DNA from: Gammaproteobacteria bacterium | GTDB taxonomy: Bacteria > Pseudomonadota > Gammaproteobacteria > JAGOUU01 | Assembly (NCBI GenBank): GCA_018061105.1 | Contig: JAGOUU010000009.1 | Span: 1-40,689 of the forward strand | Length of the DNA: 40,689 nt | Reading direction: 5' to 3' | Part shown: positions 7,968 through 18,967 of the stretch, in pieces | Numbering within the stretch: the first letter of the stretch is position 1 | Layout of the letters: each line of letters begins with the position of its first letter | The notes under the pieces: generated by a model | The model's database searches: none | Told to the model about the DNA's origin: nothing | Seen by the model: only the letters and a program-made list of their open reading frames with translations | Made by a program: the position numbers and the translations under genes

Positions 7968-8486
7968 ATGACACAAATAATTTTATCTAGTGAAAATGAC
8001 ACAGAAAATTTTGCTAAGAAATTAGCCAAGAGTTGTGTATTTAATCATAAAAAAATCATTATTTATCTGTATGGTGATCTAGGTGCAGGCAAAACGACTT
8101 TTAGTAGGTATTTTATCCGTGCTCTAGGCTGGACTGATAAAGTAAAAAGTCCTACTTATACTTTAATGGAGCACTATGAGATAATAAACAGTGAGATAAT
8201 AAACAGTGAAATAAATAATCTGAATGTTTATCATTTAGATCTCTATAGATTTAATAACCCAGAAGAGCTAAATTTTCTCGGGTGGGATGAAATATATACT
8301 AATAAGAATAATATTATTATTCTTATTGAATGGCCGCAAAAGGGTGTAGACAATTTGCCACCAGCAGATATTATTTTAAAATTCAGTAACCAATTTGATA
8401 ATGAAAAAAGTGAAAACGTGCGCAATCTTGAGGTTGTGATAAACCCTACAGAAAATATTAAAAATAATTTTAAATGGCAAGAATGA
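7968..8486 (+). CDS. tsaE: tRNA t6A synthesis ATPase TsaE
   Basis: TsaE is the small ATPase that drives the TsaBD complex making threonylcarbamoyl-adenosine at position 37 of ANN-decoding tRNAs. The P-loop GDLGAGKTTFSRYF is near residue 36, followed by SPTYTLMEHY and the Walker B-like VYHLDLYR, then the conserved IIILIEWP. The ATG at 7968 is chosen; a TTG six bases upstream is in frame and possible. A direct repeat EIINSEIINSEINN sits just before Walker B, where other TsaE proteins are shorter; it is encoded by two perfect 15-bp units. The 3' end overlaps amiB by 13 bases, indicating translational coupling. Confidence 0.95.
   Translation: MTQIILSSENDTENFAKKLAKSCVFNHKKIIIYLYGDLGAGKTTFSRYFIRALGWTDKVKSPTYTLMEHYEIINSEIINSEINNLNVYHLDLYRFNNPEELNFLGWDEIYTNKNNIIILIEWPQKGVDNLPPADIILKFSNQFDNEKSENVRNLEVVINPTENIKNNFKWQE
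8178..8207 (+). repeat. 15-bp tandem repeat in tsaE
   Basis: Two perfect copies of GAGATAATAAACAGT encode the repeated EIINS inside TsaE. A third, degenerate copy follows. The length is a multiple of three, so the frame is kept. Confidence 0.75.
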
Positions 8487-9808
8487 ATTTTTTATTTGTT
8501 ATATTATGCTTTACTTTAATAAGTCATAATATCTTTGCAGATACTGGGCTTATTAGTGTAAGAACCTGGCCGACAGCAAAAGCAACGAGAATTGTGCTCG
8601 ATCTTAATAAATCTGAAAAAAAACCTGAGCAAAAAGCTGCGCAAGATTCTAAAATAGATTATTCCGGTTTTGTGTTGGATAATCCTAATCGTTTTGTCGT
8701 AGACTTGAAAGAGGTTACTTTAAATAATAAAAAAATTTTTGAAAATATTACTTGGGGTAACCAAATTGATAGATTACGTTATTCTAATAAAAATAATTTG
8801 TTAAGATTGGTGTTTGATTTAAAGTCGGGAATAGAATACAAATTATTTCTTATTCCGCCAGTCAACAAAAAAGAAAATTATCGTTTAGTAATTGATTTAA
8901 AAAAATCGACAGAGCCTAAATCAATTGTTGCAACGAATAAAATTATAAATACAAAATTAGAATTTCCTGATCTTAAAACTGAAATTAAATCTTTATATAA
9001 GCCAGAATTTAAACCAGAATTTAAACCAGAGCTTAAATTAGAAGATCCAATGCCGAGATTAACTTCTATAAAAAGCTATAAACAAAAAAAATTTACAGTA
9101 GTTATTGACCCTGGTCATGGTGGTGACGATCCTGGTGCTATTGGTCAAAATGGTACCCAAGAAAAAGAAGTGGTTTTAGCAGTTGCTAATCATTTGAAAG
9201 AATATTTGGATCAAGATCCTGATTTGAAGGCTGTTTTGACTCGATCCGGAGACTATTACTTAGGGCTCAGGGACAGAACAGCAAAAGCCAGACAACATCA
9301 GGCAGATTTATTTGTTTCTATTCATGCGGACGGATTTCATAATGCTCGCGCATCAGGCTCTTCAGTGTTTGTTTTATCAGAGCGAGGAGCAAGTAGTGAA
9401 CTTGCAAAATGGCTAGCAGATAGTGAAAATTCTTCTGATCTTGTTGGTGGGGTACACTTAGAAAATAAAGACGCTATGTTAACGACAGTATTACTTGATT
9501 TATCCCAGACAGCTTCTAATCGATCAAGCTATCAAGTGGCCAATAAAGTGTTACAACAAATGTCTGTTGTTACGGATTTACATAAAGCGCGAGTTGAAAA
9601 AGCAGGATTCATGGTGTTAAGATCACCAGACATACCGTCTATTTTGGTTGAAACTGGATTTATTTCTAACCCACAAGGGGAACGTAATCTCTCGACAGTT
9701 TCACATCAAAAAAAATTAGCCTATGCTATATATAAGGGCATAAAAGCTTATTTCAAAATGACGCCAAAAGCCTCCTGGTCGGATGAGCTTATTCAAGCTC
9801 GAAGATAA
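8474..9808 (+). CDS. amiB: N-acetylmuramoyl-L-alanine amidase (AmiB/AmiC type)
   Basis: This is a periplasmic zinc amidase that cuts peptide stems from peptidoglycan to separate daughter cells. An N-terminal signal peptide (MARMNFLFVILCFTLISHNI then FA-D) is followed by an AMIN domain (about 26-145), a linker and an Amidase_3 catalytic domain (about 207-428). Expected zinc and catalytic residues are His215 (VIDPGHGGDDPGA), Glu230 (QEKEVVLAVA), His284 (VSIHADGF) and Glu393 (LVETGFISNP). The protein ends about 15 residues after the catalytic domain, so the LysM domain of many AmiB proteins is absent; the symbol rests on gene context. The linker contains KPEFKPEFKPELK from three 12-bp units. Activity in relatives needs EnvC/NlpD-type activators, none of which is encoded here. 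Confidence 0.93.
   Translation: MARMNFLFVILCFTLISHNIFADTGLISVRTWPTAKATRIVLDLNKSEKKPEQKAAQDSKIDYSGFVLDNPNRFVVDLKEVTLNNKKIFENITWGNQIDRLRYSNKNNLLRLVFDLKSGIEYKLFLIPPVNKKENYRLVIDLKKSTEPKSIVATNKIINTKLEFPDLKTEIKSLYKPEFKPEFKPELKLEDPMPRLTSIKSYKQKKFTVVIDPGHGGDDPGAIGQNGTQEKEVVLAVANHLKEYLDQDPDLKAVLTRSGDYYLGLRDRTAKARQHQADLFVSIHADGFHNARASGSSVFVLSERGASSELAKWLADSENSSDLVGGVHLENKDAMLTTVLLDLSQTASNRSSYQVANKVLQQMSVVTDLHKARVEKAGFMVLRSPDIPSILVETGFISNPQGERNLSTVSHQKKLAYAIYKGIKAYFKMTPKASWSDELIQARR
9002..9037 (+). repeat. 12-bp tandem repeat in amiB linker
   Basis: Three units of CCAGAATTTAAA (the third has two changes) encode the PEFK repeat between the AMIN and amidase domains. The repeat is in frame and sits in a flexible linker. 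Confidence 0.75.
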
Positions 9809-9827
9809 AAGATGATAAGCTAATAAT

Positions 9828-11519
9828 ATGCCAGATGTAATCAAAATTTTACCGCCATTGATTACCAATCAAATTTCTGCTGGAGAAGTGATCGAGCGGC
9901 CTGCGTCTATTATTAAAGAGCTGGTAGAAAATAGTATTGACGCCGGCAGTGACGAGATAATTGTTAATATTAAACAAGCTGGTTATGATTTAATCATTGT
10001 TCGTGATAATGGTGTCGGTATTAGTAAAAATGATCTACCTTTGGCCATTTGCCGACATGCTACTAGTAAAATACACGCTTTTTCTGATCTAGACGAATTA
10101 AAAAGCCTAGGCTTTCGTGGAGAAGCATTAGCTAGCATATGTGCAGTTGCAAAAGTAAAGATTACATCGAAATATAAATATTCAGAAGATCACGATCGGG
10201 CTTACTGTTTAATACTCGATCAAGCATCTCAAGATGCTGATAATTATTCTGTAATTCCCGCTGCTCACCCAGTAGGCACGACAATTGAGATCAGTGATTT
10301 ATTTTATAATACGCCTGTTCGTAAGCGTTTTCAGAAATCTGAAAAAACAGAATTCCAGCATGTGTTAGAGATTTTTCAAAAATTAGCCTTAAGTAATTTA
10401 CATTGTAGTTTTAGTTTTTTTAACGACGATAAATTAATTTATAGATTATTAAAAAATAATAAAATTCATCGTGTTCAAAAAATATTTGGCCGTAATTTTG
10501 TTAAAAACTCAATATTTTTTATAGGTGAGGCTCAAAATATAAAATTAGAGGGCTGGTTAGGTAATCAATATTATCATCGTAGTCAATCTGATCAACAGTA
10601 TTTTTTTCTTAATAACAGGGTTATTCGAGACAAGTTAATATTAAATGCCATAAAACAAGTTTACGATGCTATGATTCCTGTAGGCAGACATCCTTGTTAT
10701 ATTTTATATTTATATCTAGATCCTGATCAAATAGACGTCAATGTTCATCCGGCCAAGCATGAAGTAAGATTTAGGGATTCAAGATGGGTGCATCAGTTTA
10801 TGACTCAGCAACTAATGCGAGTTCTAAAGCCTGCAGATAATAGTAACCAACAATCTTATCAAGAAGAAAGTTTGTTAAAACAAAGTAATGCTCATGTTTG
10901 TGCTGATTACCCTATAGATTACGAGAGCAATCAGGCTCTACAATTTGGGAATATTATTGCAGATTTAAATAATAATATAGTTGTGACTTATAATTTATCT
11001 CATAAAAAATATTATATTATTAATCTAGCAACGAGTTATATCTATCTTTGTTATAATAAATTACTATCTGAATGGTCTAAACAGAATTATTTAACACCCA
11101 GTGTTGTAGCCTTGCAGCAAGAGTTGTCTGTTAATAGCAATATCTTAGCTAAATCAAAAATATTAAATAAATTAGGTATCAAATTTACGGAACATAAGAA
11201 CAAATCTGAAAATAAATTATTAATTTCAACGTTGCCTTATGCTCTTCGCTTTGCAGATCCTAACGAAGTTATAAAAAAATATTTTGAGTTAAATCCAGAT
11301 GAGTCTCAATTACAAATTAATAATTTATTTTACCACTGGGCTAATCTAGCCCTGGGTCGACTGACAGATAGTTTGCTTCTATCTGAGCAAAAGGCTATTT
11401 TAGATCAAATAGATGTAGATGCTTCTGATGCTATGCGTTTTGGCAGTAAGCAGTTGTACAAGTTACTGGAACCAGCTTATTTAGAAAGTTTATTAGAAGT
11501 TTATGAGCCTGTTGATTAG
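9828..11519 (+). CDS. mutL: DNA mismatch repair protein MutL
   Basis: MutL links MutS mismatch recognition to strand excision. The GHKL ATPase core is intact: ISAGEVIERP then ASIIKELVENSIDAG (16-40), DNGVGI (60-65), RHATSKI (76-82) and GFRGEAL (95-101), followed by the transducer domain ending in DVNVHPAKHEVRF. The C-terminal dimerisation domain (about 370-563) lacks the DQHA(x)2E(x)4E endonuclease motif; the equivalent stretch reads YYIINLATSYIYLCYNKLL. With 563 residues it is shorter than many MutL proteins because of a short linker. Absence of the motif is also known in species with a separate MutH nickase. It lies 19 bases after amiB. I am confident of identity, not of how strand nicking is achieved. 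Confidence 0.95.
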   Translation: MPDVIKILPPLITNQISAGEVIERPASIIKELVENSIDAGSDEIIVNIKQAGYDLIIVRDNGVGISKNDLPLAICRHATSKIHAFSDLDELKSLGFRGEALASICAVAKVKITSKYKYSEDHDRAYCLILDQASQDADNYSVIPAAHPVGTTIEISDLFYNTPVRKRFQKSEKTEFQHVLEIFQKLALSNLHCSFSFFNDDKLIYRLLKNNKIHRVQKIFGRNFVKNSIFFIGEAQNIKLEGWLGNQYYHRSQSDQQYFFLNNRVIRDKLILNAIKQVYDAMIPVGRHPCYILYLYLDPDQIDVNVHPAKHEVRFRDSRWVHQFMTQQLMRVLKPADNSNQQSYQEESLLKQSNAHVCADYPIDYESNQALQFGNIIADLNNNIVVTYNLSHKKYYIINLATSYIYLCYNKLLSEWSKQNYLTPSVVALQQELSVNSNILAKSKILNKLGIKFTEHKNKSENKLLISTLPYALRFADPNEVIKKYFELNPDESQLQINNLFYHWANLALGRLTDSLLLSEQKAILDQIDVDASDAMRFGSKQLYKLLEPAYLESLLEVYEPVD

Positions 11520-11588
11520 TTAGTTAATAAGTAGTATAGTGGCGCATATATATTATTTAAATGTTTGTCTATATTCTGACCATCGACC

Positions 11589-12563
11589 ATGACTGCAGTA
11601 CTTAAATTACCTGTTATCAGTCTTATGGGGCCAACCGCCATCGGTAAAACTGATCTTGCTATTAGATTGTATCAAGCTTTAAAAGCCCAAAATATAGTTA
11701 TAGATATTATTTCTGTTGATTCAGCTATGGTTTATCGAGGCCTAAATATAGGCAGCGGCAAACCTGAGCAAGAAATATTAGCAAATATTCCGCATGGCTT
11801 AGTTGATATACGGGAGCCATATGATGTTTTTAGTGTGGCAGATTTTTGTCAGCAAGCGTTAGAGTTAATTAAGATCTCTCATGATAATAATCGTGTGCCT
11901 TTACTAGTCGGTGGTACTATTATGTATTTTAATGCGTTACAGCATGGACTGGCTAAATTGCCAAGTTGTGATCCTTTGATAAGAAAAACCCTGGAAGAGC
12001 AAATTAATCACAATGGCTTAAATAGCTTGTATAGTAATCTACAAGAAATAGATAATAAATCAGCCCAAAAAATTAATCCAAATGACAAACAAAGAATTGT
12101 ACGAGCTCTAGAAGTTTATCTCACTACTGGTAAGCCTCTTAGTGAATTATTGTTAAATAATACTGTTAATACATTTACAGGGCTTAATAACATTAATATA
12201 ATGGTTGCCCCAGATGATAGATCATGGTTGCATAATAATATTGCAACAAGATTTCATCAAATGCTTGATAATGGTTTTATTGCAGAAGTTGAGAGTTTAT
12301 TAGCAAATAGCAAAATAACTGATGATCTACCGGCTATTAAGGCTTGTGGTTATAAACAAGTGTGGCAATATTTACTGGGAGAGACTGATAGAGAAACTAT
12401 GATTGAACGGAGTATTATAGCTACGCGACAATTGGCAAAAAGGCAGTTAACTTGGTTGCGAAGTTGTTTGCAAAAATGGGATAATGTTACTTGGCTTAAT
12501 GCCATAGATGATTGTTTAGTTTCTAAAATCAGTACCAAAATAATAAAAATTCTAAACTTTTGA
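11589..12563 (+). CDS. miaA: tRNA dimethylallyltransferase MiaA
   Basis: MiaA adds a dimethylallyl group to adenosine 37 of tRNAs reading UNN codons. The P-loop is LMGPTAIGKTD (GPTAIGKT at 14-21), followed by SVDSAMVYRGLNIGSGKP (substrate-binding DSxxxYxxxxxGTxKP-type motif), PHGLVDIREPYDVFSVADF, LLVGGTIMYF and RQLAKRQLTWLR. The length, 324 residues, is typical. The start ATG at 11589 is preceded by a 69-base AT-rich gap that may hold a secondary promoter. Its position immediately before hfq is the classic enterobacterial order. Confidence 0.96.
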   Translation: MTAVLKLPVISLMGPTAIGKTDLAIRLYQALKAQNIVIDIISVDSAMVYRGLNIGSGKPEQEILANIPHGLVDIREPYDVFSVADFCQQALELIKISHDNNRVPLLVGGTIMYFNALQHGLAKLPSCDPLIRKTLEEQINHNGLNSLYSNLQEIDNKSAQKINPNDKQRIVRALEVYLTTGKPLSELLLNNTVNTFTGLNNINIMVAPDDRSWLHNNIATRFHQMLDNGFIAEVESLLANSKITDDLPAIKACGYKQVWQYLLGETDRETMIERSIIATRQLAKRQLTWLRSCLQKWDNVTWLNAIDDCLVSKISTKIIKILNF

Positions 12564-12677
12564 TTTTTAGGTTTATAATATATAATTATTAGCAAGATAA
12601 GAAATTTAATATAATACTAACAAGATAATAAATAAAAATAAGATAAAATTATGCTAAATACACTGAAGGAGAATCCA

Positions 12678-13031
12678 ATGTCGAAGGGACAATCTTTGCA
12701 AGATCCTTTTTTAAATACATTACGCAAAGAAAGAGTTCCTGTCGCTATTTATCTTGTTAATGGAATTAAGTTACAAGGACAAGTTGAATCTTTTGATCAA
12801 TTCGTGGTTCTTTTAAAAAACACTGTCAGTCAAATGGTTTATAAACACGCTATATCAACTATTGTACCTGCCAGAAATGTTAAATTAACGTCAACTAATG
12901 GCCAGACTACAGGAACAGTTGTTGGTGGACCTGTTGCTGGCATGCATGGACAAGGCTCAATGTCTTCGGGATCAGGGCAGTTATCTGGGCCAGATGATTA
13001 TATCCAAGATTTTAATCCCAACGATTATTAA
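12678..13031 (+). CDS. hfq: RNA chaperone Hfq
   Basis: Hfq is the hexameric Sm-like protein that pairs small RNAs with mRNAs. Sm1 and Sm2 motifs are present: [34 protein letters not shown] and [12 protein letters not shown]. The C-terminal tail is Gly/Ser/Thr-rich and ends [12 protein letters not shown], giving 117 residues. The start is fixed by AAGGAG at 12666-12671, six bases before the ATG at 12678; an in-frame ATG 27 bases upstream has no such site. The region 12564-12677 is AT-rich with two similar stretches (TTAGCAAGATAAG and CTAACAAGATAAT) and probably holds an hfq promoter. Followed by hflX. Confidence 0.96.
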   Translation: MSKGQSLQDPFLNTLRKERVPVAIYLVNGIKLQGQVESFDQFVVLLKNTVSQMVYKHAISTIVPARNVKLTSTNGQTTGTVVGGPVAGMHGQGSMSSGSGQLSGPDDYIQDFNPNDY

Positions 13032-13097
13032 AATTTTTTTATTTAATAATTAATCTCAACATAACTATAACTATAATTATAATATGGGGTTATATTC

Positions 13098-14387
13098 GTG
13101 TTCGAACGTCCTGATGGCGGCGATGAAGCTGTTCTTGTTCACATAGATTTTTCAAAACAGCATAATGTTGAAGATTACACTGAATTTAAAACTTTAGTTA
13201 TTTCTGCAGGAGTTCATCCTGTTAGTATCATAGGCGGATCGCGAGATGTGCCAGACAGTAAGTATTTCATTGGTACTGGTAAAGCCGAAGAAGTCCGTGG
13301 TGTTGTCAAAGCAAATAAAGTGTCGTTAGTAATTTTTAATCATACTTTAACTCCAGCCCAAACTCGTAACTTAGAAAAATTGTTAGAATGCCGGGTTATT
13401 GATCGCACGGGTTTAATTTTAGATATCTTTGCGCAACGAGCTAAAACGTTTGAAGGTAAATTACAAGTAGAGTTAGCTCAGTTAAATTATATGGCAACGC
13501 GACTTGTACGCGGCTGGACGCATTTAGAAAGACAAAAAGGTGGTATTGGTTTAAGAGGTCCAGGGGAAACTCAATTAGAAACAGATCGTAGATTATTACG
13601 TAAGCGCATTGATTATATTCTACAAAGATTAGAAAAAGTTCGCCTACAACGCGAACAAAATAGGCGTGCTCGCCAAAAAGTAGCTATTCCTACGGTGTCT
13701 TTTGTCGGGTATACCAACGCAGGCAAGTCTACGCTGTTTAATCGATTACTACACGAGAATCTTTACGCTGCTGATAAATTATTTGCAACTCTTGATCCTA
13801 CTTTGCGAGGTATGAACTTACCAGATGTGGGAAAAGTTATTTTTGCTGATACAGTAGGATTTATTAGGCATCTACCTCATGATTTAGTTGAAGCTTTTAA
13901 AGCTACTCTTGAAGAGACTGCGATGTCAGATTTGTTACTGTTAATTATCGATCTCAGCGATCCCGAGTATCAGGCTAAATTAGAACAAGTAAAATTAGTT
14001 CTAGAGGAAATAGAAGCTGATCAACTACCAATAATAGAGGTTTACAACAAAATAGATAATATTACAGGGATAGAACCAAAGATAGAACGTGATGACAATG
14101 GCAATATTAGCAAAGTATGGCTTTCAGCTTTGACTGAATCAGGATTAGACTTATTAAGAACCGCAGTAGTTGAAAGACTGAGCAAAGGTGTAGTACAGTT
14201 AAAACTTAAAATACCGTTTATGCGGGGTGATCTGAGATCAAGATTATTTTCTTTAGGGGCGGTAAAAAACGAAGAAATGTTAGAAAATGAACAAATTTGG
14301 ATATTGTCAGTTCGAGCACCTATTTTAGAAATCCAAAGAATATTTGCCCATGAGGGCACAGACTGGCAAGATTTTATATTACATTAA
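13098..14387 (+). CDS. hflX: Ribosome-associated GTPase HflX
   Basis: HflX splits stalled or heat-damaged 70S ribosomes. The N-terminal domain contains FIGTGKAEE and ends in GIGLRGPGETQLETDRR (about 149-165), a family hallmark. The G domain has GYTNAGKST (G1, 204-212), DTVGFI (G3) and NKID (G4). The length of 429 residues is typical. The start is a GTG at 13098 with GGGGTT upstream; no ATG is better placed. It sits in the hfq-hflX-hflK-hflC block and is separated from hflK by 26 bases. Confidence 0.96.
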   Translation: MFERPDGGDEAVLVHIDFSKQHNVEDYTEFKTLVISAGVHPVSIIGGSRDVPDSKYFIGTGKAEEVRGVVKANKVSLVIFNHTLTPAQTRNLEKLLECRVIDRTGLILDIFAQRAKTFEGKLQVELAQLNYMATRLVRGWTHLERQKGGIGLRGPGETQLETDRRLLRKRIDYILQRLEKVRLQREQNRRARQKVAIPTVSFVGYTNAGKSTLFNRLLHENLYAADKLFATLDPTLRGMNLPDVGKVIFADTVGFIRHLPHDLVEAFKATLEETAMSDLLLLIIDLSDPEYQAKLEQVKLVLEEIEADQLPIIEVYNKIDNITGIEPKIERDDNGNISKVWLSALTESGLDLLRTAVVERLSKGVVQLKLKIPFMRGDLRSRLFSLGAVKNEEMLENEQIWILSVRAPILEIQRIFAHEGTDWQDFILH

Positions 14388-14413
14388 TTAATAAAATTAA
14401 TAACAGAGATCAC

Positions 14414-15682
14414 ATGGCTAAATATACTAAATATGATAGACACGCTGAGCATTTATCTTGGAGTGAAGACGATGACGGAAACAACAATCGCCGAACAAGA
14501 GGCAATAAAAACAGTGGTGGCCCGCCAGAATTAGAAGAGTTATTTAAAAAAGTCCAAAAATGGTTAGTGGATCTTATGGGAAATAAGTCAAGTAATTCCC
14601 AAAAGCCAGGATCTAATGGTGGGAACAAATATTCATTGAATTATAATCTTGATCAACAGGGGAAATTTTTCTTAGTAGTAATTGGTTTTATTTCTGTTTT
14701 GTTATTAGCTATTATGGGCTTTTATAAAGTTGAACCAGGCGAACAAGCTGTGCAATACCGTTTTGGTAAATATATAGGGACAACGGGTCCTGGTCCCCAT
14801 TGGATTTTACCGGGAATTTATTCCAAAGAAATCATTAATACAAGCGTTATTCATCAAAAAAATTTTGAGGAAGATTTAATTACTAAAGAAGTCGATTTAG
14901 TCACAGTAGCAGTAGCTGTTCAATATAGAATAAATAATATTGAACATTTTTTATTTAAAGTTAGCAGTGCTGAAGAAAGTCTTTCTGAAGCTACTAAGTC
15001 TGCTATTCGCCAAGTAGTTGCAGAGTCTACGCTAGAACAAGTATTATCTACGCGCGGAAGCACTGAAAATAGCTTTATGGGAGATCAGATTAAAAATTTA
15101 ATTGATCAAAATTTAAAATACTATCAAGCTGGATTAGAAATAAACGGCGTAGAGATCTTATCAGTTCAACCGCCGCAACAAGTAAAAGAGGCATTTAATG
15201 ATGCAATTCAAGCACAAGAAGATGAAATAAGATATCAAAACGAGGCTGAAGCTTATGAACGTAAAATTGTACCGGTAGCAGAAGGAAACGCTGCTCGTCT
15301 TATCCAAGATGCTAATACCTATGTTTCCCAGATTACTTTAGCTGCAGAAGGTGATGTGTCAAAATTTAATGCAATTCTGCCAGAGTATGCTAAAGCACCT
15401 CAAGTTACTCGTAATAGATTATATATAGGTGCTATCGAAAATGGATTGAGGAATACACCTAAAATTATTATCGATAGCAAGTCTAACAATGCTCTTGTCT
15501 TGCCTTTGGATAAGTTAAACCTTGCGGCAACTTTAAAAGCGACACAAAGCGGCAATAGCAGTACAAATAATAAGGCGTTATTAGACAATGCTGAAATTAG
15601 TATTAATGAAAATAAGCAGGTAAGTAGTAATCTTTCGCCAGCGCGTAGTGAGCGAAGCGAATCTAGGGCTTGGAGAAATTAG
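14414..15682 (+). CDS. hflK: HflK, subunit of the HflKC membrane complex
   Basis: HflK and HflC form a large cage around the FtsH protease in the inner membrane and modulate membrane protein quality control. A Gly/Asn-rich cytoplasmic N terminus (with GGPPELEELFKKVQKWL at 35-51) precedes one membrane helix (about 84-104) and a periplasmic SPFH domain starting at YKVEPGEQAVQYRFGKY. The family segment EEDLITKEVDLVTVAVAVQY is clear. The C-terminal tail after about 372 is Asn/Ser-rich and ends SNLSPARSERSESRAWRN; the last 17 residues come from what looks like an inserted palindromic element. The stop overlaps the hflC ribosome-binding site. Confidence 0.95.
   Translation: MAKYTKYDRHAEHLSWSEDDDGNNNRRTRGNKNSGGPPELEELFKKVQKWLVDLMGNKSSNSQKPGSNGGNKYSLNYNLDQQGKFFLVVIGFISVLLLAIMGFYKVEPGEQAVQYRFGKYIGTTGPGPHWILPGIYSKEIINTSVIHQKNFEEDLITKEVDLVTVAVAVQYRINNIEHFLFKVSSAEESLSEATKSAIRQVVAESTLEQVLSTRGSTENSFMGDQIKNLIDQNLKYYQAGLEINGVEILSVQPPQQVKEAFNDAIQAQEDEIRYQNEAEAYERKIVPVAEGNAARLIQDANTYVSQITLAAEGDVSKFNAILPEYAKAPQVTRNRLYIGAIENGLRNTPKIIIDSKSNNALVLPLDKLNLAATLKATQSGNSSTNNKALLDNAEISINENKQVSSNLSPARSERSESRAWRN
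15634..15675. repeat. REP/RPE-like palindromic element in the hflK 3' end
   Basis: The segment TTCGCCAGCGCGTAGTG followed by AGCGAAGCGAATCTAGGG is much richer in G and C than its surroundings and contains TTCGC pairing with two GCGAA copies. It resembles the short palindromic repeats ('GAGCGAAGCGAA...') dispersed in several host-associated proteobacterial genomes. It is read through in frame and supplies the Ser/Arg-rich end of HflK. Without genome-wide comparison its copy number is unknown. Confidence 0.5.
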
Positions 15683-15690
15683 GAGATAAT

Positions 15691-17891
<2,201 letters not shown>

Positions 17892-17908
17892 TTAATAAGT
17901 AAGATGTT

Positions 17909-18436
17909 ATGTTACAAAAAATAGAATTGCCATTTGACACAGGAACAATATACCTAGGGCTAGCAGGTGAATCTGCCCCTGCTCAGATGTGTGATGTGAA
18001 CTATTCTACTATGGATAACATAGCAGTAAGAATGCTAGATCAACTCCCAGCTGCTATCTCAACAATCGAGGCCTCTTTAAAAGAAGAAAGAGAGGTATTT
18101 ATCTTTTTCAGACCTGGTTATACTTTAACACTAGGTTTTTTCATTGGATATATGATTTCAACAGGAATGACTTTTGAACGAGTTATAGATAAATATTGTC
18201 AACATAGTGCTACTATGTTGTATCTAGCTTATCGTTTAGAACTGCAAGCTTTACAAAAGACCTTAAGCACTCTTTCTAAGACTGTAAGATTTAGTTCTCC
18301 TGAAACTGAAGCTCCTGGTGTAGTCAAAAAAAGGATAACTGGAGTAAATATTCAAGAAGCCATAAAAAAAGTCGCAGATGAAGAAAAAAGCTTACTATCT
18401 TTAATGGGAAGATCATTTTCTGCTTCGGCTTTCTAA
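17909..18436 (+). CDS. Possible degenerate dual-specificity phosphatase-like protein
   Basis: No family is certain. The layout resembles a small dual-specificity phosphatase (DSP) whose active site is lost. TGTIYLGLAGESAPAQM (11-27) matches the usual 'LYLGSAxxA' entry strand. REVFIFFRPGYTLTLGFFIG (61-80) followed by YMISTGMTFERVIDKY matches the strand, P-loop and next helix of the DSP signature (VLVHCxAGxSRSxx...AYLM...). Aligned this way the catalytic His-Cys is Phe66-Phe67 and the invariant Arg is Leu73, so it could not be an active phosphatase. The region usually present between these two blocks is shortened. The C-terminal 50 residues are charged and end ADEEKSLLSLMGRSFSASAF. It starts 17 bases after purA. 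The fold assignment is inference from motif spacing; a non-homologous protein is possible. Confidence 0.4.
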   Translation: MLQKIELPFDTGTIYLGLAGESAPAQMCDVNYSTMDNIAVRMLDQLPAAISTIEASLKEEREVFIFFRPGYTLTLGFFIGYMISTGMTFERVIDKYCQHSATMLYLAYRLELQALQKTLSTLSKTVRFSSPETEAPGVVKKRITGVNIQEAIKKVADEEKSLLSLMGRSFSASAF

Positions 18437-18520
18437 GACATGAGTTCTAGACATTCCAAAATTTACAAAATTATGTTACCATACTAAGTATATGTAGTTG
18501 TAACTACCGGATAATAACTT

Positions 18521-18853
18521 ATGAGTAACCGAAAGTATCTACTAAAAGCTATGCTGCAGTATATGGGTTATACTAGCACTATGGATGGGCCTAAGCTGGA
18601 TAAACTTATAGAGAAGTTTAAAATTAATATTAATGCTCACCCAGCCGTACTAGCTGCTCAAGTTAATAAATTAGCGGCTTCTCCAAGTTTTAATAATCAT
18701 ATGAATCAATTGCATAAAGCTCAATATGGTCTGAATGCCCCCGCGCCGCACTTAAAACCTCTGCCAAACCCAGCTCCAGTGCAAAATCAAGAGGCTGAAG
18801 AAAAGTTAGTGACTAGATATAGGCAAATACTCAAGCCTACACCGTTTAGTTAA
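18521..18853 (+). CDS. Small unknown protein
   Basis: A 110-residue protein I do not recognise. The first 75 residues are predicted helical and basic (YLLKAMLQYMGYTST, GPKLDKLIEKFKININ, VLAAQVNKLAASPSF). The rest is Pro/Gln-rich (APAPHLKPLPNPAPVQNQ), then a short charged helix and PTPFS. No signal peptide, membrane segment or catalytic motif is visible. It is the middle of three accessory genes after purA, all on the plus strand but each with its own gap, so they may be transcribed separately. Confidence 0.6.
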   Translation: MSNRKYLLKAMLQYMGYTSTMDGPKLDKLIEKFKININAHPAVLAAQVNKLAASPSFNNHMNQLHKAQYGLNAPAPHLKPLPNPAPVQNQEAEEKLVTRYRQILKPTPFS

Positions 18854-18884
18854 TACTAGCTAATACTAACGCTCTGGTTGTTGA

Positions 18885-18907
18885 ATGATATTGTTGAAGG
18901 ATATCAT
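18885..18907. repeat. Small inverted repeat upstream of the U-box-like gene
   Basis: ATGATAT (18885-18891) and ATATCAT (18901-18907) are perfect reverse complements around a nine-base loop. It could be an operator or a weak hairpin at the end of the preceding gene. It has no T-tract, so it is not a classical terminator. Confidence 0.3.
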
Positions 18908-18967
18908 GGACACTTGGCTATTCTCATGATACTATCTCTCTTACTAACTATTTTGATGAGATTATAA

